Assembly: GCF_024294905.1 (NCBI RefSeq) | Contig: NZ_JANCOC010000006.1 | Location: 1 to 27,191 of the forward strand | Direction: 5' to 3' | DNA length: 27,191 nucleotides | Origin: Rothia gullae | GTDB taxonomy: Bacteria > Actinomycetota > Actinomycetes > Actinomycetales > Micrococcaceae | Shown here: positions 15,776-24,886 of the stretch, piece by piece | Layout: the number at the start of each line of letters is the position of its first letter | Numbering within the stretch: the stretch's first letter is position 1 | Position numbers and translations under genes: made by a program | Notes under the pieces: generated by a model | Database searches by the model: none | What the model was told of the DNA's origin: nothing | What the model saw: the letters and a program-made list of their open reading frames with translations, nothing else

Positions 15776-15860
15776 GAGCCAGTATGCTCTTCGCTCCTAC
15801 AGGGAACCCGCCCTCGCTTCGCTCGGGCACCCTGATGTAGCGTTCAGAGCATACAGGCTC
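15776..15860. repeat. Palindromic repeat copy C with flanking stem
   Basis: Core 15791-15844 (TCGCTCCTACAGGG ... CACCCTGATGTAGCG), the most symmetric copy. Flanks GAGCCAGTATGCTCT (15776-15790) and AGAGCATACAGGCTC (15846-15860) pair at 14 of 15 positions. Confidence 0.9.
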
Positions 15861-15876
15861 TTGCCGCTCAGCAGTT

Positions 15877-16854
15877 TTAGAAGGAGACTCGGACCGCCTT
15901 TGCATCCGCCTCCACCGACGCCTTCAACGTAAACGGAATCTCCTTCTGCACCTGCGAACGCTCACCCGTATACAAATCCAACTGAGTAAACGACACCTTC
16001 GCCGTACCCGACATCGGCTTCAACGACCACACACCCGCCGAATTCACACTCACCTGCGGATCCGCAACCTTCACCACAGACCATTTCACCTCAGAATCCA
16101 CACGACCCGTAAACGCATACTCAAAAGGGCACCCACTCGGATAAAGAGTGCTCTGCTGCGTACACTTCTTCAAATAATCCTGCACCTGCTCCTTCACCGA
16201 CAACAACGCATTATCACTCGGCTTCAACTCCATACGCACCGCATGATTCGCATCCTGCGCAGTCACCACCTCATTCACCTTCTGCGCCGTATAAACCGTC
16301 GAATCATACGACACCGCATACACACCCGGATAAAACACCGGGAACAACGCCGCACCATCATCCACCGCAACCTTACGGTTATTAATCGTCGCAGCCTCCA
16401 CACCCTGAATATTCACCTTCACCGACGGCAAAGACGCCTCATCAATAGCCCACTTATCAAAAAAGCCCCAATGCGTGCCCGAACGATGCAAACGAAAATC
16501 CGTATGCTGCTGCGAACCCTCCAAAATATAGGACGCCCGCACCGTCGCATGCTCACCATCCGCGCTAGTCTCCACCACCTCATACGACACCTCCCCCAAC
16601 GAAGACACCGAACGCCTCAAAGCATCCCCATCCAACAAAGACACGTCACCCTCAGGAATCTGCGCACCCAACAAACCACGTGCATACGAACCATTACCCG
16701 TACGCAACGCATGAAAATACTCCCGCACCTGACCCGTCGGACCATACACCAGCTTATTCGTCATAACCAGCGCCGCAGCAGCCACAGAAACCGCCACCAC
16801 AACACCAACTATCCACATTGCCAGAACCCGCTCCACGGGAGAAAAATTACGCAT
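15877..16854 (-). CDS. Single-pass membrane protein, unknown
   Basis: A 325-residue protein with one N-terminal membrane segment (about residues 11-32, MWIVGVVVAVSVAAAALVM) and a large outside part. Residues ~40-125 ('REYFHALRTGNGSYARGLLG', then 'EVSYEVVETSADGEHATVRASY') look like an NTF2/DUF4878-type alpha+beta domain, by pattern only. The remainder has two beta-rich stretches with 'VNIQGVEAATINNRKV' and a Cys pair near residues 234 and 245 ('KKCTQQSTLYPSGCPFEY') that could form a disulfide outside the cell. I do not recognise a named family. On the minus strand TACTCT lies six bases before the ATG, suggesting a leaderless message. It is divergent from the PH-like gene, with only 63 bases between the two starts. 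Confidence 0.8.
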   Translation of the reverse strand: MRNFSPVERVLAMWIVGVVVAVSVAAAALVMTNKLVYGPTGQVREYFHALRTGNGSYARGLLGAQIPEGDVSLLDGDALRRSVSSLGEVSYEVVETSADGEHATVRASYILEGSQQHTDFRLHRSGTHWGFFDKWAIDEASLPSVKVNIQGVEAATINNRKVAVDDGAALFPVFYPGVYAVSYDSTVYTAQKVNEVVTAQDANHAVRMELKPSDNALLSVKEQVQDYLKKCTQQSTLYPSGCPFEYAFTGRVDSEVKWSVVKVADPQVSVNSAGVWSLKPMSGTAKVSFTQLDLYTGERSQVQKEIPFTLKASVEADAKAVRVSF

Positions 16855-16917
16855 AGAACCAGAGTAACGCAGGTAGTCCGCTAGGTTTCACGCACCGCAC
16901 ACACTAAAGTTGTGTAT

Positions 16918-17619
16918 ATGGCAGAACGCGCTCACGAAGTCCCCGCCAAATACGGCGAAATCAACGAACTATTCCACCCCCGCATGCGCTCCTATGGCAG
17001 ACGCATCGAAGCGGCACTCCCCGGCACCATCGTGCTCCTCGCTGCGCTTGCCTTCATCCTATACAAGCGACCCGCCCCGCCGTACACCATCCTCGTACTG
17101 CTCATCGGCACCATCGCAGGCGTAAACCTCTACTCAGTCCTCAAACCCACCATCATCGTCATCACCAAAACCCACGTGCTCCGCGCACGCACCTTCGGCT
17201 GGGTCGCCGTACCCCTCGAAAATATCGGCCACACCATCTACGCCGAAAAGCTCTACCCCAAAAAAGCCTACGGCCAGAAACTCAAAACCGTAGCCGGCCG
17301 CCTACGCTACCGCAGCTTCCCCGCCATGTGGGCCGTCGACAAAGACGGCAAACAGCTCATGCGCATCGACGGCCGCGTCTGGGACGGCAAAACCATGCGA
17401 GAAGTCTCCTCCAAACTCTCCGCCCAAACCACCATCTACAAACAAATCAACGTGGTCAACATGGACAAAGAACACAAGGGGCTTATCACCTTCAACGAAC
17501 TGCACCCCGGCTGGCGCTCCAGCCTCATGACCACACTCGCCGTCATCATCGTGGCAATCCTCTTCGCCGCATCCTTCATGCCCGAAGAACTCGCACGCAC
17601 CATCTACCTCATCCACTAG
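16918..17619 (+). CDS. PH-like-domain membrane protein
   Basis: A 233-residue protein with two membrane segments near the N-terminus (about residues 35-75, 'TIVLLAALAFILYKR' and 'YTILVLLIGTIAGVNLYSV') and one at the C-terminus ('LMTTLAVIIVAILFAASFM'). The middle (~80-170) has 'IIVITKTHVLRARTFGWVAVPLENIGHTIY', a strand pattern resembling bacterial PH (bPH) domains. The role is unknown. GTG 16912 is two codons upstream and in frame. I prefer ATG 16918 because TAAAGT (16905-16910) is then correctly placed for a leaderless transcript and no Shine-Dalgarno is visible. The gene is convergent with the methyltransferase gene, and a shared terminator lies between them. Confidence 0.8.
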   Translation: MAERAHEVPAKYGEINELFHPRMRSYGRRIEAALPGTIVLLAALAFILYKRPAPPYTILVLLIGTIAGVNLYSVLKPTIIVITKTHVLRARTFGWVAVPLENIGHTIYAEKLYPKKAYGQKLKTVAGRLRYRSFPAMWAVDKDGKQLMRIDGRVWDGKTMREVSSKLSAQTTIYKQINVVNMDKEHKGLITFNELHPGWRSSLMTTLAVIIVAILFAASFMPEELARTIYLIH

Positions 17620-17675
17620 AACACCCGTTCTTCAACGGTGCTTCTTTTCGGATGCGCATCTTCAGGACGCTCAAA

Positions 17676-17713
17676 GGCCCGGCACCCACCCCAGATGGGG
17701 CAGGCGCCGGGCC
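17676..17713. terminator. Bidirectional terminator
   Basis: GGCCCGGC (17676-17683) pairs with GCCGGGCC (17706-17713), with inner CCCC/GGGG. It sits between convergent genes. Confidence 0.85.
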
Positions 17714-17724
17714 ATTTGTATGCC

Positions 17725-17780
17725 TAGCTCAAAACGCATTGCGCGTTAGCTCAAGACGTACTGCGCGCTAGCTTTAGATG
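17725..17780. repeat. 22-bp tandem repeat, ~2.4 units
   Basis: Units beginning TAGCTC at 17725 and 17747, and TAGCTT at 17769. The first two read TAGCTCAAAACGCATTGCGC and TAGCTCAAGACGTACTGCGC. The third is partial and ends just before the methyltransferase stop codon. Confidence 0.7.
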
Positions 17781-17785
17781 CGAGC

Positions 17786-18451
17786 CTAGTTCGCCGGGCG
17801 CGACAGCACCGCCACCAAAAACTCCGAAGAACCCTCCACAAACGGGTGCATCTGCCAGGACGAATAGGTGTTATCCACGTTCAGGCCAACCTCGCGGGCA
17901 TCCGCCAAAAACTGCTCAAACGCATAATCACGGCCCGGACCCGAACCATAACCCACGACAGCGCGGCCACCCGGCGCCAACACGCGACGGAAATTCTCCA
18001 CCACCGGCATACGAGTCGAACGAGCCAAGAAACCCATCACATTACCCGCACACACTAGCAGCTCAAAACCATTCTCTGCCGTAGCCTCACCCTCAATGCC
18101 CAGCACCTCCGGCAAATCCACCAAATCGGCAGTAATCCAAGTAGCATCCGGGCAGACGCGGCGCGCCTCCTCAATCAGCTCAGGATCAATATCCACACCC
18201 GTCACACGGTGACCCAACGCGTGCAGCTGCTTACCCACACGACCAGGACCCGAACCCGCATCAAGAATCTTCGCACCACGAGAAGCCATAGCGTTCACCA
18301 GACGAGACTCACCCGCCATATCATTACCCTCAGCCTCCATCGCCTTAAAACGGTCAATGTACCACTGAGAATGATTCGGGTTGCTCTCCTTACGGACCAG
18401 CCACAAGGACTTCTCACGCTCACCCGGAGCGTTGAAACTCATCATTGCCAT
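17786..18451 (-). CDS. Class I SAM-dependent methyltransferase
   Basis: A 221-residue soluble methyltransferase. Motif I 'AKILDAGSGPGRVGKQL' (near residues 60-76) binds S-adenosylmethionine. 'HRVTGVDIDPELIEEAR' is motif II with the acidic ribose contact, 'ATWITADLVDL' is motif III, and 'ENFRRVLAPGGRAVVGYG' is the motif V/VI region. The N-terminus carries 'NPNHSQWYIDRFKAMEAEG', a common lead in small-molecule methyltransferases of this class. The substrate cannot be told. TAAGGAG stands five bases before the ATG, which fixes the start. It is a single gene, transcribed in the same direction as the MauE-thioredoxin gene but separated from it by a hairpin. Confidence 0.9.
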   Translation of the reverse strand: MAMMSFNAPGEREKSLWLVRKESNPNHSQWYIDRFKAMEAEGNDMAGESRLVNAMASRGAKILDAGSGPGRVGKQLHALGHRVTGVDIDPELIEEARRVCPDATWITADLVDLPEVLGIEGEATAENGFELLVCAGNVMGFLARSTRMPVVENFRRVLAPGGRAVVGYGSGPGRDYAFEQFLADAREVGLNVDNTYSSWQMHPFVEGSSEFLVAVLSRPAN

Positions 18452-18542
18452 AAAAACTCCTTAGACAGGGTTGGGATGCGCCAACCGCCACCAGGCAAGG
18501 TGACCGCGGCATATAAGCGGTGTGTGCGCTACGTTCTAGCAT

Positions 18543-18591
18543 AGCCCGACCCGGCACCTGCCGGTAAAGGCAGTAAGAGCCGGACGGGGCT
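18543..18591 (-). terminator. Probable terminator of MauE-thioredoxin gene
   Basis: An imperfect long stem (AGCCC...GGGGCT outer arms, inner CTGCC-GGTAAA-GGCAG) 40-90 bases after the stop on the minus strand. There is no clean T run, hence moderate confidence. Confidence 0.55.
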
Positions 18592-18632
18592 ATCGAGGCC
18601 GCACAAAAAGCAGAGAAGCTACAGAGGAACGG

Positions 18633-19745
18633 TTAGAGGTGATCGCCACCAGTACTCGATGTATCCTCAGCAAGCGCCTTACGCATCTGCTCTTGACGCT
18701 CCTCCTCAGCCAGACGAGCAGCCTCAGCGAACTGCGCCTCAATATCAGCAAGCAGCTCCTCAACCTGCTCCTTACCAGCCACCGGGCCGCCAGCAATCAG
18801 ACCATCAGCACCCAAAACCACAGCCAACGGCACACCATTACCGAAATTCGCGCGCGCACCAGCCTCACGGTCAATCAACGGAGTCAAACCCTCCGGCAAC
18901 GTACCCGCATTACGCGAGGTCTGCAACGAATCCAGACTCGAATACACCGGATGCAACGCCACCTGCGGCAGACGCTCCTGCCACGAAGACATCGTCTTCA
19001 AAAACTTCACACAACCAGCGCAGGTCGCCGACACAAACACCAGCACACGCGCCTGATGCTTAGCCAATGCACGCATATTCGTGTGGCGACCATTCTCCAG
19101 GTACAGCGCCGCATGCGGAATCGGCATGCGAACATACTGCTCCTCGCCGTTTTCGTCATACACCGGCTCCGGCAAAATCACCTCAGCCTGCGGCTCCGGC
19201 TTTGCAAGAGCATCACCGCGGCGAACAGCCTCCAACGTCACAGCAATCAGTGCCGCACCAAAAACCCAAGTCCAGCCGCTATTACCCAGATCCAGCAGAG
19301 TCGACACAACACCCGTGCCGCCCCTCAACGCGCTCGCATGCGCACCAGCCGCCGCCAGCAACAACGTAACATTACGGACCAGCGTATAACGGCTCACCGG
19401 CGCATTCGACTCAGAACCAAAACAATTACAACCCGCAGTACGACCCGTCGCCAGCGCGCGCGCAATCACCACCGTATAAAACAGCATCAGAATCAACGCC
19501 AAACCCGAAGCAATCACAACAGGCAAACGCACCGGAGACAGCAACAGAACGGCGGCTAGGGCGATTTCGAACCACGGCAAAATCAGCGACACCGCACGGG
19601 TTGGCGCGATCTTCTCCAAACCAAGATTCTGAATACCAGTCACGGTACTCTGCGGGTCCTTCGCCTTAGCAATACCGCTAATCAACAAAGTCAACGCAAC
19701 AAGTGCCGTACACAAAACAAGCGGCACAGTAGAGACGGTGAGCAT
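18633..19745 (-). CDS. MauE-like membrane protein with thioredoxin domain
   Basis: A 370-residue protein joining a MauE/DoxX-like four-helix membrane domain (residues ~1-175) to a thioredoxin-like domain (~205-350). The membrane part has 'LLISGIAKAKDP' after helix 1 and the paired-cysteine motif 'GCNCFGS' (Cys106, Cys108) typical of MauE-type redox membrane proteins. The second domain has 'VLVFVSATCAGCVKFLK' (Cys242-Ala-Gly-Cys245) and 'GVPLAVVLGADG' with the cis-Pro. The tail is a charged helix rich in Glu/Arg. It likely relays electrons across the membrane to or from thioredoxin-like partners. I chose ATG 19745 because AGGAG lies four T's upstream; a longer in-frame reading to 19802 has no ribosome site. 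Repeat copy D lies upstream, between this gene and thiF. Confidence 0.88.
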   Translation of the reverse strand: MLTVSTVPLVLCTALVALTLLISGIAKAKDPQSTVTGIQNLGLEKIAPTRAVSLILPWFEIALAAVLLLSPVRLPVVIASGLALILMLFYTVVIARALATGRTAGCNCFGSESNAPVSRYTLVRNVTLLLAAAGAHASALRGGTGVVSTLLDLGNSGWTWVFGAALIAVTLEAVRRGDALAKPEPQAEVILPEPVYDENGEEQYVRMPIPHAALYLENGRHTNMRALAKHQARVLVFVSATCAGCVKFLKTMSSWQERLPQVALHPVYSSLDSLQTSRNAGTLPEGLTPLIDREAGARANFGNGVPLAVVLGADGLIAGGPVAGKEQVEELLADIEAQFAEAARLAEEERQEQMRKALAEDTSSTGGDHL

Positions 19746-19890
19746 AAAACTCCTAGAGTGAGTGTGCGAAAACAGGAGGCGGCAGCGGCAGTTTCTAGGC
19801 AAAGCTCTTTAGACAGGACAAACCGCGCGACGTGCCGCCGTGTTATACACGATTTTACGCCCTGCACATGGGGAAACCGTCTCTACGAGT

Positions 19891-19998
19891 TAAGCGGAAA
19901 GCCGTATGCGCTCTCGTTCCTACAGGGGCACCCGCCCTTGCTTCGCTTCGGGCACCCTGATGTCGCTTCCGGAAGGGATAGCTACGCCTTGTACACGC

Positions 19999-20001
<3 letters not shown>
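19891..20001. repeat. Palindromic repeat copy D
   Basis: Core 19912-19968 (TCGTTCCTACAGGGGCACCC ... GGGCACCCTGATGTCGCTTC). The outer arms TAAGCG/CGCTTA with internal AAGCCGTA/TACGCCTT pairing are weaker than in the other copies. The right arm runs into the thiF stop codon. Confidence 0.75.
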
Positions 20002-21887
<1,886 letters not shown>

Positions 21888-21904
21888 TTAGGGAACAAAA
21901 ACCG

Positions 21905-21918
21905 AGAATATCTGTTCT
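21905..21918. promoter_or_regulatory. Second LexA-like palindrome (imperfect)
   Basis: AGAATATCTGTTCT, in the thiS-thiG gap, differs by one base from the site at 8000-8013. The GAAC half is GAAT. It may be chance. Confidence 0.2.
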
Positions 21919-21957
21919 TTTTCGTCGTTGGGCATCTCGCCGGTTCAGGCTGGAGGA

Positions 21958-22155
21958 TTAGCCGCCCTGAACGGCGGTGAGGGCATCCACCCTATCGCCC
22001 TCGTTCAGCGGCACATCCAGCCACGTGGAACGCGGCACGATACTGCGGTTGAGCGCCACAGCCACGCCATTTTCGGTACCGAACTGGTCCATGACAAGGT
22101 CAAATACGGTAGTGACGTTGGTGGTTAGCGGCTCGCCGTTGTAGGTGATGATCAT
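21958..22155 (-). CDS. thiS: Sulfur-carrier protein ThiS
   Basis: A 65-residue ubiquitin-fold sulfur carrier ending in Gly-Gly ('TAVQGG'), which ThiF adenylates and which carries thiocarboxylate sulfur to ThiG. 'MIITYNGEPL', 'VALNRSIVPRSTW' and 'LNEGDRVDALTAVQGG' are the family pattern. AAAGGA lies eight bases before the ATG. It sits 48 bases after thiO. Confidence 0.95.
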   Translation of the reverse strand: MIITYNGEPLTTNVTTVFDLVMDQFGTENGVAVALNRSIVPRSTWLDVPLNEGDRVDALTAVQGG

Positions 22156-22203
22156 GCGAAATCCTTTCGTGAAGGTGCCGGGTGCATCCGGTGGGGACTG
22201 TGT

Positions 22204-23286
22204 TTAGTGGGTGAATCGTGCCGGGTCGCACGCCTGCATGATGGGCGGAATCTCAGCCCCGCAGGCGACCTCCGCACCAACCTTGCCGGCGAGCGCAGCA
22301 AGCAAAATACCGTGGCGGAAATAGCCTGTGGATAAGAGCTGGCGGGTGCCGTCGGCACAGGTTCGGTACCCAAAGATGGGTAGGTCATCCGGGGTGCCGG
22401 GGCGGGCGCCGACGTTCGCCTCCAGAAGCTCGCACTCTTCAACGGCGGGTACGAGCCGGATTGCGTCACGTAGCAGCTGGTGTACGCCGTCAATGGCGGG
22501 TAGTGTGCGGTGGTCTTCGCGGCTGGTCGCGCCGATGCACAGCTCCCCGTCAGGGCGGGGAATGAGGTAGACGGGGCGGGAGTTCACGTAGCCGCGCACC
22601 ACATGCTTGAGGATGGGGCGCGGGGCGCGCAGACGCAGAATGTCCCCGTAGACGGGGCGTAGCGGGTAGTCCCCGTGCAGTGTTGCCCCTAGTCCAGTGC
22701 AGATAATGTCGCCCGCGTCCGGGTTGGTGACTCGTTCGGTGCTGAAGGTGACGCCGCGGCGGGTGAGGGCGTCTTGGAGGGCGCACATCATGAGCCGCGG
22801 GTGTAGCTGATGGTCACTGGGGATGCTCACAGCACCGGCAATACGCGGTGCCAGGAGTGGTTCGAGGGTGCGTGCCTGCGTGGTGGTGACGGGGTCTGCG
22901 GGGCGGTTCATATCCCGGTAGTAGGTGCGGGTGCGTTGCAGGTGCTCGGCGTCGGCGCGGTCGGCTGCGACAATGAGCGTGCCGGTAGTGTCGTAGCCGG
23001 TGGGCAGGTCGGTGGCGCGGCTGAGCCTCTCCATGAGGGAGGGGTAGGCGTCGGCGCTGGCGGTCATGAGCGGGAAGAGCGCATCCTGCTGGAATTGCAC
23101 TTCTGCGATGGGCGCGAGCATGCCGCCGGCGTAGTGGCTGGCGGCGGGGTAGAGTGCCGTGCCGTCGTCGGCGGTGCCGTAGCTGCTGGTTCCGGCGTCG
23201 ATGAGGTGCACGCTCTCGCCGCGTTCGGTGAGCTCAAACGCGGTGGTGAGGCCAATGATTCCGCCGCCAATGATGGTGATGGTCAT
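22204..23286 (-). CDS. thiO: Glycine oxidase
   Basis: A 360-residue FAD-dependent amino-acid oxidase that makes the iminoglycine used by ThiG in aerobes. The Rossmann motif 'ITIIGGGIIGLTTAFELTERG' begins at residue 3, 'VHLIDAG' ends the second strand, and 'ASHYAGGMLAPIAEV' is the ThiO signature. 'RPVYGDILRLR', 'YLIPRPDGELCIGATS' and the C-terminal 'GYFRHGILLAALAG' are the FAD- and substrate-domain blocks. The ATG follows the thiE TAA by two bases. The presence of ThiO rather than ThiH fits an oxygen-using organism. Confidence 0.95.
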   Translation of the reverse strand: MTITIIGGGIIGLTTAFELTERGESVHLIDAGTSSYGTADDGTALYPAASHYAGGMLAPIAEVQFQQDALFPLMTASADAYPSLMERLSRATDLPTGYDTTGTLIVAADRADAEHLQRTRTYYRDMNRPADPVTTTQARTLEPLLAPRIAGAVSIPSDHQLHPRLMMCALQDALTRRGVTFSTERVTNPDAGDIICTGLGATLHGDYPLRPVYGDILRLRAPRPILKHVVRGYVNSRPVYLIPRPDGELCIGATSREDHRTLPAIDGVHQLLRDAIRLVPAVEECELLEANVGARPGTPDDLPIFGYRTCADGTRQLLSTGYFRHGILLAALAGKVGAEVACGAEIPPIMQACDPARFTH

Positions 23287-23288
23287 GG

Positions 23289-23909
23289 TTATGCCTTCAG
23301 TGCGGGGTTGTCGACGAAAGCGCGGACCATGGCGATTCCGGCGACCCCGGTGGTGCGGATGGCGGGGCAGTCTTCGGGGGCGATGTCGCCGATAGCTACG
23401 GTCGGTACGGCGGACAGCTCGGCAAGTTCACGGAGCCCATCAATGCCGAGGGGCGGACGGTTGGACTGTTTGGTGGGGCTGGGGCGGAACGGCCCGGTGC
23501 CAATGTAGTCGATCAGGTGCGCGATTTTGTTGGACTCTTCAACGAGCTGCCGGGTGCCGGTGGTCAGACCGATGACCGCGTCGGTGCCGAGGAGGGCACG
23601 GGCGTCGGCTACGGGCAGGTCGTCTTGACCGATGTGTACGCCGTCAACGCGCACGCCGCGGGCACGCAACGCGAGGGCGACGTCTACACGGTCGTCGATG
23701 AGGAGGGTCTGGTGCGGCTGGATGATGCCAGCGATAGCTTCGGCGAGCTGGTAGAGCTCGCGCGCGCTGATGGGTTTGGACCTGACTTGGATGCAGGTGG
23801 CGTGTTTGGCTGCCCGGACGGTTTCGAGGGGGTTGTCGCCTGTGACGAGGTAGAGGTTCAGGTCGAGGGGGCGTGCGGGGGTGGTGTAGGGGTGCGTTTC
23901 GCGGGTCAT
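23289..23909 (-). CDS. thiE: Thiamine-phosphate synthase
   Basis: A 206-residue TIM-barrel enzyme that joins the pyrimidine and thiazole halves into thiamine phosphate. 'LYLVTGDNPLE', 'CIQVRSKPISARELYQLA', 'TLLIDDRVDVALALRARGVHIGQDDLP'-like segments (continuous order, two strands), 'VIGLTTGT' and the phosphate loop 'DYIGTGPFRPSPTKQ' identify it. The usual 'AIGGI' is 'AIGDI'. It is the first gene of the thi operon. The ATG has no clear ribosome site, and no TPP riboswitch sequence is recognisable in the roughly 750 bases upstream. A partial palindrome TGAGAAAATTCTCTCA lies at 23944-23959. Confidence 0.93.
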   Translation of the reverse strand: MTRETHPYTTPARPLDLNLYLVTGDNPLETVRAAKHATCIQVRSKPISARELYQLAEAIAGIIQPHQTLLIDDRVDVALALRARGVRVDGVHIGQDDLPVADARALLGTDAVIGLTTGTRQLVEESNKIAHLIDYIGTGPFRPSPTKQSNRPPLGIDGLRELAELSAVPTVAIGDIAPEDCPAIRTTGVAGIAMVRAFVDNPALKA

Positions 23910-24023
23910 GCTGGTCTACGATTCGTCGTCGAGTAGATATTTTTGAGAAAATTCTCTCATTGAATTTCTGTGGTTAGGTTAGCACAACTGTGTGGTGAGT
24001 TGAACATCCTTCAAGCTTTTGAG

Positions 24024-24132
24024 GCGCGCGCTTGGCTCGCTATACACTTCCTTCGCTCCTACAGAGGCACCCGCCCTCGCAGAGCTCGGGCACCCTGATG
24101 TCGCTTCAGGAAGGTATAGCTGTGCTGCGCGC
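24024..24132. repeat. Palindromic repeat copy E with flanking stem
   Basis: Core 24052-24108 (TTCGCTCCTACAGAGGCACC ... GGGCACCCTGATGTCGCTTC). The apex differs (GCAGAGCTC in place of GCTTCGCTC). Flanks GCGCGC...CTATAC-ACTTCC and GGAAG-GTATAG...GCGCGC pair imperfectly. Confidence 0.82.
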
Positions 24133-24380
24133 TCGCATGGTTGCGCTGGAACCTTCTTGCCGCGAGCCCTCTGGGAGGTGCCCTAACCTCCCATACGGAC
24201 TCACCACCGCACCCAAATACCTATCTTGTTTCCCGGTGAGCTGTCTGCGGTGCCTCACCCCAGCATTCCCTTCCCCGCCTCCGCGCACACTCTTCCCAAG
24301 CCGAGGGCCCGCGGTTCGTTCCCTGCCGCACAGCCGCACCCTACCTCGCACCATAGGGAGGGGGGAGAGAAGTAAGGGAG

Positions 24381-24464
24381 AGGTCGGTATGTTCCGTCGC
24401 GACTTCAGGGTATCCGACGCGAAGCAAGGACGGGTTCCCTGCAGGAGCAAGGAACATACCGCCT
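24381..24464. repeat. Palindromic repeat copy F, inverted
   Basis: The core 24396-24450 reads as a diverged copy on the opposite strand (GCTCCTGCAGGGAACCCG ... ACCCTGAAGTCGC). Flanks AGGTCGGTATGTTCC (24381-24395) and GGAACATACCGCCT (24451-24464) pair over 14 bp with one bulge. Confidence 0.82.
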
Positions 24465-24510
24465 CGACCCGTCCAACCGAGCCCAACCACCGCATCCAAC
24501 CTAAAAAATA

Positions 24511-24537
24511 AAGCCCCACGACGAAGTCCGGGGCTTT
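24511..24537 (-). terminator. Terminator next to tRNA-Gly 3'-end fragment
   Basis: AAGCCCC pairs with GGGGCTT. Read on the minus strand, it follows the 14-bp copy of the tRNA-Gly 3' end at 24540-24553, as a tRNA terminator would. Confidence 0.7.
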
Positions 24538-24539
24538 TG

Positions 24540-24553
24540 GAGCGGCTGACGGG
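24540..24553 (-). repeat. Partial tRNA-Gly 3' end
   Basis: GAGCGGCTGACGGG repeats exactly the tRNA-Gly 3' end at 24662-24675, 122 bases apart. No cloverleaf can be built here. It is either a tRNA remnant or an attachment-site-like repeat. Confidence 0.65.
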
Positions 24554-24625
24554 CTGTAAGGCGGAAATCCCGAGCGCGCGAGGGAATGTATTTCCGCCTG
24601 GAAGCGATTCCCGCTTCAGACGCGG

Positions 24626-24656
24626 AAAAAGCCTCCTACCGTGAAGTAAGAGGCTT
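24626..24656 (-). terminator. Terminator after tRNA-Gly
   Basis: On the minus strand AAGCCTC pairs with GAGGCTT and is followed by TTTTT. It begins seven bases after the tRNA 3' end. Confidence 0.85.
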
Positions 24657-24662
24657 GAGGAG

Positions 24663-24733
24663 AGCGGCTGACGGGAATCGAACCCGCGTATCAGGCTTGG
24701 GAAGCGTGGGCTCTACCATTGAGCTACAGCCGC
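24663..24733 (-). tRNA. tRNA-Gly (CCC)
   Basis: A 71-nt cloverleaf on the minus strand. The acceptor GCGGCTG pairs with CAGCCGC, the D arm is GCTC/GAGC, the anticodon loop TTCCCAA gives CCC, and the T arm is GCGGGTTCGATTCCCGT. The anticodon stem CACGC/GCCTG has one C-C mismatch. CCA is not encoded. Confidence 0.92.
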
Positions 24734-24874
24734 ATCTTTTCCAGTGTATCGCGTTTGCTTGTCGGGCGTGAAATGTGTTGCGGCTGTTTGTGCGCGGGGT
24801 GTCGGGGTTGAAATGTGATGTAGGACTGTGTGCTGGGGCTGGTGGATGTCTGCACGTGGGTGGTGTTTGCCAGG

Positions 24875-24880
24875 TATCCT
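24875..24880 (+). promoter_or_regulatory. -10 element for leaderless dcd
   Basis: TATCCT lies six bases before the GTG start, so transcription would begin at or next to the start codon. No Shine-Dalgarno is seen. Confidence 0.45.
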
Positions 24881-24886
24881 TTAAGC

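Larger units (their letters stand above)
15514..15876. other. Repeat-filled gap between convergent genes
   Basis: A 363-base gap between two convergent genes. It is almost entirely three successive copies of the ~53-bp palindromic repeat, each inside its own flanking stem. No gene. Confidence 0.85.
23910..24662. other. Gene-free region between thiE and tRNA-Gly
   Basis: About 750 bases with no supported gene. In order: an AT-rich stretch with the TGAGA-N6-TCTCA palindrome (23944-23959), repeat copy E, a segment with a GGGAGGT/ACCTCCC hairpin near 24173-24191, inverted repeat copy F, and two terminators each adjoining a tRNA-Gly 3'-end sequence. A 159-codon reading frame here crosses both repeat copies and is not credible. 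Confidence 0.75.

Noticed and set aside
15551..15844. CRISPR array made of copies A-C
   Set aside because: The spacing is uneven (132 and 108 bp), the repeats are long and palindromic, each has its own pairing flanks, and there are no cas genes.
15551..15844. Integron attC sites
   Set aside because: No R'/R'' core pair of the GTTRRRY type and no cassette ORFs between copies.
22810..23508. 232-codon plus-strand ORF
   Set aside because: It is antisense to thiO and thiE, whose conserved motifs are clear. The Gly/Ala/Val-rich translation is typical of a shadow frame in high-GC DNA.
24032..24511. 159-codon ORF across repeats E and F
   Set aside because: It consists of two palindromic repeats and intervening non-coding DNA, with no ribosome site.
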